From Planctomycetota bacterium (GTDB lineage: Bacteria; Planctomycetota; UBA1135; UBA2386), in contig BJHM01000024.1 in NCBI GenBank assembly GCA_014192625.1, positions 1 through 64,000 on the forward strand: DNA of 64,000 nt, given 5' to 3'. A program made the position numbers and the translations under genes. The notes below the pieces were generated by a model. The model was not told the DNA's origin. It ran no database searches and saw only the letters and a list, made by a program, of their open reading frames with translations. This document shows, piece after piece, positions 58,585 through 64,000 of the stretch; positions within the stretch are counted from its first letter, which is position 1; the number at the start of each line of letters is the position of its first letter.

Positions 58585-59891
58585 GACTGCCTCCCATGGG
58601 CGCCGAGGTCATCGAGCGAAAGGCCAAAGTCGTGCGCCACCTTCAGTGCCGACACGACTCCATCCTCATGAAACCCATAGCCGCACCAGGCACCACAGAA
58701 CCACACGCGAGCCACTCCGTTGACCATCGGCAATCGCTGCTGCGCCGCCACTGCCCCGCTAGTGAACACCGGGTGGTGATAGCGAAAGCGACGCAGCACC
58801 TTCGATGGGTCGATCGCGGCTGAGTGATTGAGTGTCACGCAGAAAGTCGGCGCAGCTGGCGGCAAGTCCTGCAACAGGTTCATGCAGTAGGTCACGGCGA
58901 CACGATCCTGCGAAGTGCTCGGCAGCAGATAGTTCCAGCCCGCCCATGCCCTGCGCCGCCGCGGCAACAAGCGTTCGTCGGTGTGCAGCACGACCTCATT
59001 CTCCTGATACGACACTGCGGCTAGCAGCGAACGTTCGGCCTCGCTCGGGTCCGCCAGTAGCGACAACGCCTGATCGCTATGGGTTGCGACAATCGCACCG
59101 TCAAACTGCTGGGCAGGCTGGCCATGCGCCTCGACCCGCACCCCGCCGCCGGTGCGACGCAGCGCAGTGACCTTCGCACTGAGCCGAACCTTGCCGGCGA
59201 ACGGCGCCGTCAACGGACCCAGGTAAGCGCGCGAGCCGCCCCGCACCGTCCGCCACAAGGGCCGGCCGCGAATCTGCAGCATCCCGTGGTTGTGAAAAAA
59301 CTGCAGGAAGAACCGCGCCGGCATCGTGCGCAGCTGCGCCGGATCCGCCGACCAGATCGCAGCTCCCATTGGCACGAGATAACGCTCGATGAATGCCGCA
59401 CCGTAGCGACCCTCTGCCAATACCTCGCGAAGACTCGGCTCGTCAGTGCGCTGCAGCACGCGCTGCGCATCGCGATGAAATCGCATGATGTCGAGCAGCA
59501 TTCCATAGAACGATGGCCGCAGCAGATTGCTGCGCTGCGCGAACATCTGGTTGAGCGAGCTGCCGCAGTATTCGAGGCCGGTGCGCTCGCACCGCATGCT
59601 GAAACTCATCCGCGTCGGCTGCGTGACTACACCAAGGTGCGCGAGGATCCGCACCAGGTTCGGGTAGTTGCGTTCGTTGTGAACGATAAACCCGGTGTCG
59701 ATCGCCCAGCTGTTCGCGCCAACTGTGACATCGACCGTATGCGTATGACCGCCAAGCCGATCGTCCTGTTCATAAACTGTCACGTCGTGGCGTGACGACA
59801 ACAACCGCGCCGCCAAAAGGCCAGCGATACCGGTGCCGATCACGCAGATTCGTTTGCGCCCCGCACCGAGCACCACGGCAGCCGGCGTCAC
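58581..59891 (-). CDS. FAD-dependent amine-oxidase-like oxidoreductase of the CFA/DUF1365 cluster
   Basis: A 436-residue flavoprotein. The N-terminus has an FAD Rossmann fingerprint, VIGTGIAGLLAARLLSSRHDVTVYEQDDRLGGHTHTV, followed by ANSWAIDTGFIVHNERNYPNLV and, near the end, RVWFCGAWCGYGFHEDGVVSA, the usual FAD-binding terminus of this group. It may oxidise or desaturate lipid acyl chains. The GTG at 59891 overlaps the desaturase stop as GTGA; the longer open frame inside the desaturase gene is rejected. Confidence 0.9.
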   Translation of the reverse strand: MTPAAVVLGAGRKRICVIGTGIAGLLAARLLSSRHDVTVYEQDDRLGGHTHTVDVTVGANSWAIDTGFIVHNERNYPNLVRILAHLGVVTQPTRMSFSMRCERTGLEYCGSSLNQMFAQRSNLLRPSFYGMLLDIMRFHRDAQRVLQRTDEPSLREVLAEGRYGAAFIERYLVPMGAAIWSADPAQLRTMPARFFLQFFHNHGMLQIRGRPLWRTVRGGSRAYLGPLTAPFAGKVRLSAKVTALRRTGGGVRVEAHGQPAQQFDGAIVATHSDQALSLLADPSEAERSLLAAVSYQENEVVLHTDERLLPRRRRAWAGWNYLLPSTSQDRVAVTYCMNLLQDLPPAAPTFCVTLNHSAAIDPSKVLRRFRYHHPVFTSGAVAAQQRLPMVNGVARVWFCGAWCGYGFHEDGVVSALKVAHDFGLSLDDLGAHGRQS

Positions 59892-60847
59892 GGCGACGGA
59901 CTCGTCTTGTGCTGGCGCGCGCGCGCTGGCAAGCGACGCAATCGCGTGATGCCGACGATGCTCAAAAGCCACAACACGTAAAACGACAAGTCGATTTGCC
60001 ACCAGCGGAAACCCTGCCGCACGCTACCTGGGCACCAGTGGTGGTTGTTGTGCCAACCCTCGCCAAAAGTCAGCAGGGCGATCAGCATCGAGTTCCGGCT
60101 GTGGTCGCGAGTCGGGTATGCACGCCTGCCAAACAAATGGCTCAGACTGTTCACCGAGCTGGTCGCATGAAACACCGCGGTCGTCGAAATGCAAAAACCC
60201 CAGACCATCATCTGCGCAGCTGAAGTGCCGAGGCCCGGTGCATGCTGTTGCAGCAACGCGCCAGCGATGCCAAGCAACACGAGCAGGCTGATCGGCAAAA
60301 CGATGTCAAAGCGATCGAGCCAGCGCAGTTCCGGGCACATTGCCAAGTCCCCTACCTGTGATAGATCGGTGCGGAAGTTGCGCCGCGTCATGAACCAACC
60401 GGCGTGGGACCAAAAAAATCCGCCTTTGCCATGCGGCGAATGCGCGTCGCCTGCCTGATCGGCGCAGCGATGATGTGTGCGGTGATGCGCAGCCCACCAC
60501 AGCGGCCCGCGCTGGGCAGCTGCAGTTGCGCCGAGCGCGCCAAGGAACACCAGCCAACGCGGTGCCTCGAAGGCACGGTGCGACAGATACCGGTGATAGA
60601 ACGCCGTGATCGAAAACATGCGCAGAGCGTAGAGCCCCGCGCAAGTCACGAGGGCGGTGGTGCTGTAGCCGGTGAAGTACACCATGAAGCAACCGAGGTG
60701 CATCAGCAAGAACGGCAGCACGCGCAGCCACTCGATGCGATCCTCTTGCTCTGGCGAAGTCGGCAAGCGGCTGCGACGGGTGCTGTCGAAGAATCGCAGC
60801 GCACGCTCACGCAGAGCAAGCCGGGGTTGGAGTCGGATCACTGACAC
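59888..60847 (-). CDS. Acyl-CoA/acyl-lipid delta-9-type desaturase
   Basis: A 319-residue membrane desaturase putting a cis double bond in acyl chains, providing substrates for CFA-type enzymes. Three histidine boxes are intact: HRYLSH (about 85-90), HHRTHH (about 121-126) and HNNHH near residue 270. DAHSPHGKGGFFWSHAGWF and four hydrophobic spans match the family. The start is uncertain: the frame is open to 60964 without an ATG near the family N-terminus; GTG 60847 or 60841 are the likely starts. First gene of the minus-strand lipid operon. Confidence 0.9.
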   Translation of the reverse strand: MSVIRLQPRLALRERALRFFDSTRRSRLPTSPEQEDRIEWLRVLPFLLMHLGCFMVYFTGYSTTALVTCAGLYALRMFSITAFYHRYLSHRAFEAPRWLVFLGALGATAAAQRGPLWWAAHHRTHHRCADQAGDAHSPHGKGGFFWSHAGWFMTRRNFRTDLSQVGDLAMCPELRWLDRFDIVLPISLLVLLGIAGALLQQHAPGLGTSAAQMMVWGFCISTTAVFHATSSVNSLSHLFGRRAYPTRDHSRNSMLIALLTFGEGWHNNHHWCPGSVRQGFRWWQIDLSFYVLWLLSIVGITRLRRLPARARQHKTSPSP

Positions 60848-60852
60848 TTCTG

Positions 60853-60928
60853 CATCTTCGCCGAACAGGGGGGGCAGGATGCAAGCTTGGTTTTCTGCGC
60901 ATCCGTATTGGCAACTTATGCGAAGATG
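60853..60928. promoter_or_regulatory. 9-bp inverted repeat bracketing the divergent lipid promoter
   Basis: CATCTTCGC (60853-60861) and its reverse complement GCGAAGATG (60920-60928) flank the gap between the desaturase and DUF1295 starts. Each copy sits beside one start codon. A shared operator or mirrored translation-initiation context is possible; chance cannot be excluded for nine bases. Confidence 0.35.
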
Positions 60929-61762
60929 GGATCCGTGCCAGTAGACCACCTGCCTGTCGACCATTTGCCGCCGTTGATTTCGTGGCTCGCAATGCTGCTG
61001 TTCTGCAGTTTCGTGATGTTTTTGCTTTGGCTAAGGCAATTGCGCACCAGTAACGCCACCTCCGTGGACGCTGCCTTTGCGGCCCTCACGGGTGCTATGG
61101 GTGTTGCCTTTGCCATGCTCGGCGAAGGTGCCCCGCTCCAGCGCTGGCTCGCTGGGCTGATCGCTGGCTTTTGGGGCGGCCGCCTCACCTACCACCTGCT
61201 GCGCGACCGGGTGCTGGGACATCGCGCCGAAGACGGACGCTACAAGGCGATGCGGGACCATTTTGGTGCCCGCGCCAACTGGTGCTTTTTGGTGTTTTAC
61301 CAACTCCAGGCCGTCACCGCCGGCGTGTTCGCCCTGCCATTTTTACTGATCGCACAACATAAATCGACCGCCTTGCTGCCCCTGCAGTGGCTTGGGCTCT
61401 CGCTCACAGTTTTTGGCTTTTGCCTCGAAACGCTGGCCGACACCCAACTCGCGAGCCATCGCAAGGATCCTGCACAGCGCGGCCGCACATGTCGTGTTGG
61501 ACTGTGGCGTTTTAGCCGTCATCCAAACTATTTTGGCGAGTGGCTGCTGTGGTGCGGCATCGGCCTGCTTGGCATGTCCGCGCCCTACGGCGGCCTTGCG
61601 CTGATCGCGCCGGTGCTGATGTTCTTATTGATCCGGTTCGTGAGCGGGGTGCCGTTCGCAGAACAACAATCGCTGCGCAGCCGCGGTGACGACTATCGAA
61701 GCTATATGAAAACCACCAACACCTTCTTCCCATGGTTGCCGCACGGTGAGGGCCGCAGGTGA
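60926..61762 (+). CDS. DUF1295 / steroid 5-alpha-reductase-like membrane protein
   Basis: A 278-residue membrane protein with about six TM helices and the C-terminal DUF1295 signature: [25 protein letters not shown] and [18 protein letters not shown]. The family resembles 3-oxo-5-alpha-steroid 4-dehydrogenases and isoprenylcysteine methyltransferases; it is typically found with CFA synthase and FAD-oxidoreductase genes. The ATG at 60926 is preferred; an open frame continues to 60887. Its stop overlaps the following GTG start (GTGA). Confidence 0.88.
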   Translation: MGSVPVDHLPVDHLPPLISWLAMLLFCSFVMFLLWLRQLRTSNATSVDAAFAALTGAMGVAFAMLGEGAPLQRWLAGLIAGFWGGRLTYHLLRDRVLGHRAEDGRYKAMRDHFGARANWCFLVFYQLQAVTAGVFALPFLLIAQHKSTALLPLQWLGLSLTVFGFCLETLADTQLASHRKDPAQRGRTCRVGLWRFSRHPNYFGEWLLWCGIGLLGMSAPYGGLALIAPVLMFLLIRFVSGVPFAEQQSLRSRGDDYRSYMKTTNTFFPWLPHGEGRR

Positions 61763-62808
61763 CGGGCTTCGTCGAAACCCTGCTCGCGCGCGGTCTGCTG
61801 CCGGACTTCGCCATCCGCTTCGGCATCCGCCGGTTGCTCGGCAAACGTTTGCGCCGCCAGCGGGTCAACGAACCCGAAGCCGTGCAGCGCGACTTGATGG
61901 ATTGGATCGCGCAGTGCGACAGGAGCCCACTCGCAATCGAAACCGCCGCCGCGAATGCGCAGCACTACGAAGTGCCGGCCGAGTTTTTTGCCCACGCTCT
62001 TGGCAGGCATCGCAAATACAGCGGGTCACTCTGGGGCCCTTCCATTGAACAGCTCGACGAAGCTGACGCGCTGATGCTCGCGCTCTACTGCGAACGTGCC
62101 GGCCTGAAGGATGGGATGCGCGTGCTCGACCTCGGCTGTGGCTGGGGCTCGCTATCGCTGTGGATCGCGCAGCATTACCCGCGCTGCCAGGTGCTCGGCG
62201 TTAGCAACTCGCGGAGTCAGGCAACGGACATCCTCGCGCGCGCGCACGAGCGCGGTCTCACCAACGTCAGGATCGTGACCGCCGATGCAAATGTCTTTGA
62301 GCCAGGCACCACCTTCGATCGCGTGATGACGATTGAAATGTTTGAGCATCTGCGCAACTGGCGAGAGCTGCTGCGTCGCATCGCTACGTGGCTCGCGCCC
62401 GACGGCAAGCTGTTCATCCATATCTTTACTCACCGCAACGCTGGCTACCCATTCACCACCGACGGTGACTCTGACTGGCTGGCGCGCCACTTCTTCACCG
62501 GCGGCCAAATGCCTGCCGACAGCCAGCTTTTGTATCTGCAGGACCACTTGCGCATTGAGCACCACTGGCGCGTAAATGGCTCGCACTATGCGCGCACCGC
62601 CGAGGCGTGGCTGCAAAACTTTGATGCCGCGCGGCAAGACCTCACGCCGATCCTGCGAGCGACCTACGGCGAAAAGGCAGACGAAATGGCCAACGCTTGG
62701 CGCGTGTTCTTCATGGCCTGCGCAGAACTTTGGGGCTACCGCAATGGCAGCGAGTGGTTTGTCTCGCACTATCTGATGCGCCACGGCGATCCAACTGGCA
62801 AGCACTAG
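61759..62808 (+). CDS. CFA-synthase-like class I methyltransferase
   Basis: A 349-residue SAM enzyme of the CFAS branch that includes plant coclaurine N-methyltransferases and bacterial acyl-chain methylases. [26 protein letters not shown], the SAM loop [33 protein letters not shown], and [14 protein letters not shown] with DNHLR-like [10 protein letters not shown] are seen. Unlike the first CFA gene it lacks the N-terminal lipid-binding domain. GTG start coupled to the DUF1295 stop. It may methylate an unsaturated lipid or act in a modified fatty-acid pathway. Confidence 0.88.
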   Translation: MTGFVETLLARGLLPDFAIRFGIRRLLGKRLRRQRVNEPEAVQRDLMDWIAQCDRSPLAIETAAANAQHYEVPAEFFAHALGRHRKYSGSLWGPSIEQLDEADALMLALYCERAGLKDGMRVLDLGCGWGSLSLWIAQHYPRCQVLGVSNSRSQATDILARAHERGLTNVRIVTADANVFEPGTTFDRVMTIEMFEHLRNWRELLRRIATWLAPDGKLFIHIFTHRNAGYPFTTDGDSDWLARHFFTGGQMPADSQLLYLQDHLRIEHHWRVNGSHYARTAEAWLQNFDAARQDLTPILRATYGEKADEMANAWRVFFMACAELWGYRNGSEWFVSHYLMRHGDPTGKH

Positions 62809-62889
62809 TTTTCGAACTCAGCAAGCGCCCGAAAACGCCGATCGAATCGCGAGTGCAAAACGGCCAAGCCGCGAGTGAAGCGCCACCGG

Positions 62890-63945
62890 TCAGCTACCGA
62901 TCAGCGACTGCACGGCCTCGACCACTCCACCGGCATCAGCAATCCCGCCATCGGCCCCAAGGCGCGCGTGCAGATTTGGCACCGAGCCAAACATCTGACC
63001 ACCGAGCAGGATTTTGATTTGCTTGGAATGCACGTGGCGCACGTTCTCGACCAGTAACATTACCTCAGGTAAATCCGTCAGCCTCGCCACAGACACCGCG
63101 AGCAATTCGAAGGGGCGATCCGCGAACAGGAACGCCATGTCGGAGGTCGGCAGGTTGCCACCTAAATTAGTCACCGAATAGCCCGCCAGCTGCATGCGCT
63201 GAGATACGACGCGAATCCCTAGGTCGTGCAAATTACCGCCGACCGAGAACGCCAGCACCCGCAACGCGCCGGGCTTGGCGGACGGAATCCGGTCTTGGAG
63301 CAAATCGAGCACCCGGCCAACCGCCAAGCTGCACTGGTGTTCGTCGCCGATCGGCACTTCGCCCGCGAGCCACATGCGCCCGACCTCGCGTTGCACTGGC
63401 ACGAGAATGTGATCGTGAATATCAGCGATCGCCATGCCGCCATCGAGCAATCGACGGATCTGCACAATCGCGTCACTAATCCGATCTTCGAGCACGGAAA
63501 GCAGGAAGTGCCGCGCATCGTTTGCGTATTGCTCGGGTTCCGCGAGAACACTCGGCATCACTGCCGGTGCTAACTTCGCACAGGCAATCGCGCGGTCCAT
63601 AAACTTCGCCACCAGCACGCGCGCCCCGTCCGGCAACTCGCTCGCCAGAACCTGAGCTAGCACCTCATAGCTTTGCCGCAGATACGCATCAGGGACCTGC
63701 CGGTGGAAGAAAACGGCCCGATACCACGCGACCGCATTGACGATCAAATCCGGCTCTTCGACCAGGATGGCTGCCGAGATTTGCAGCAGGCGAGACTCGA
63801 CATCCGAGCGCGGGGATTTGAAGAGTCCCGGCAGGCTCAAGCTTTTGTATTCCGGATACTGCTCCTCAAACCTTGTGGCTGCGGCACTCGAAAATGCGCG
63901 CGCCGACAGGGCCAGAGCATCAGCGATGAACTTATGTGAAAGCAT
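62890..63945 (-). CDS. Cobalamin-binding sensor protein with Wx9EH motif (B12 photoreceptor-like)
   Basis: A 351-residue protein. Residues about 1-140 are an unrecognised helical domain without the MerR helix-turn-helix of CarH. Residues about 145-220 form the four-helix cap with Trp192 and Glu202-His203 spaced as Wx9EH, the signature of AdoCbl photoreceptors. Residues 228-345 are a B12-binding Rossmann domain: GGNLHDLG with His240 as probable lower cobalt ligand (the usual acidic residue two before it is Asn238), a central VSVARLT strand and LLGGQMFG. It resembles CarH/LitR and AerR-type regulators and may sense light or B12. It converges with the lipid plus-strand operon. Confidence 0.85.
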   Translation of the reverse strand: MLSHKFIADALALSARAFSSAAATRFEEQYPEYKSLSLPGLFKSPRSDVESRLLQISAAILVEEPDLIVNAVAWYRAVFFHRQVPDAYLRQSYEVLAQVLASELPDGARVLVAKFMDRAIACAKLAPAVMPSVLAEPEQYANDARHFLLSVLEDRISDAIVQIRRLLDGGMAIADIHDHILVPVQREVGRMWLAGEVPIGDEHQCSLAVGRVLDLLQDRIPSAKPGALRVLAFSVGGNLHDLGIRVVSQRMQLAGYSVTNLGGNLPTSDMAFLFADRPFELLAVSVARLTDLPEVMLLVENVRHVHSKQIKILLGGQMFGSVPNLHARLGADGGIADAGGVVEAVQSLIGS

Positions 63946-63953
63946 GCGCTAGA

Positions 63954-63981
63954 ATCGTATCGGCTTGCACATTGATCGCAA
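63954..63981 (-). promoter_or_regulatory. Candidate sigma-70-like promoter of the B12 sensor gene
   Basis: On the minus strand TTGCGA (63981-63976) and TACGAT (63959-63954) are separated by 16 bases. The -10 element ends about 8 bases before the ATG at 63945, implying a leaderless or near-leaderless transcript. The match is moderate and unverified. Confidence 0.35.
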
Positions 63982-64000
63982 AAGGATGTGCTGCATCCAA

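Overview
The window is 64 kb of a GC-rich bacterial chromosome with a Gram-negative cell plan: signal peptides, lipoprotein lipoboxes and a predicted outer-membrane barrel. Secreted proteins with FG-GAP/ASPIC, Kelch, C-type-lectin and CHRD domains, several carrying the same C-terminal GxGCxGS-type domain, suggest a Planctomycetota-like organism. That placement is an inference from gene content; no rRNA or phylogenetic marker was tested.

Layout. 0.3-4.7 kb: an EEP-family phosphodiesterase, a secreted TPR-like protein, a Tat-exported D-aminoacylase-type amidohydrolase and a small membrane protein. 4.8-18.4 kb: a polysaccharide/secreted block with a GH51-type arabinofuranosidase lipoprotein, a 2131-residue secreted protein with alpha-2-macroglobulin-like traits, a GH127 beta-L-arabinofuranosidase, and a fusion of a degenerate beta-lactamase-like domain with a PHB-depolymerase/feruloyl-esterase-type hydrolase. 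18.4-24.7 kb: a DUF423 protein, a short selenoprotein of the SelW/Rdx family with an in-frame UGA and a SECIS-like hairpin (absent from ordinary ORF calling), a C-type-lectin/Kelch gene broken by a G8 frameshift plus an amber codon, an NAD(P)-binding/DUF2867 protein and a triple-CHRD protein. 24.7-35 kb: an AT-richer stretch with an FG-GAP/ASPIC protein, a methyltransferase, two tiny membrane proteins, a DCC-family thiol protein, a GNAT protein, a reprolysin-type metalloprotease and an L-lactate permease, followed by about 0.8 kb of T-rich DNA without a credible gene.

35-49.5 kb is mostly housekeeping: type II NADH dehydrogenase, clpB, purB, a compact minus-strand operon (unknown protein, MinD/FlhG-like ATPase, ComEA-like helix-hairpin-helix protein, nadC, RsbW-like kinase, VanZ), ruvC, ispD-ispF and an MsbA-like ABC exporter. 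49.5-56.5 kb: a SurA-like periplasmic protein divergent from a four-gene operon of envelope proteins joined by start/stop overlaps, an unknown cytosolic protein and a barrel lipoprotein. 56.5-63.9 kb: a divergent lipid-modification cluster (desaturase, FAD oxidoreductase, DUF1365, CFA synthase on minus; DUF1295 and a second CFA-like methyltransferase on plus), then a cobalamin-binding protein with the Wx9EH motif of B12 photoreceptors. Together these suggest a light- or oxidant-linked membrane-lipid remodelling system; that is the main functional hypothesis from the window. No CRISPR array, IS element, tRNA or rRNA was recognised.
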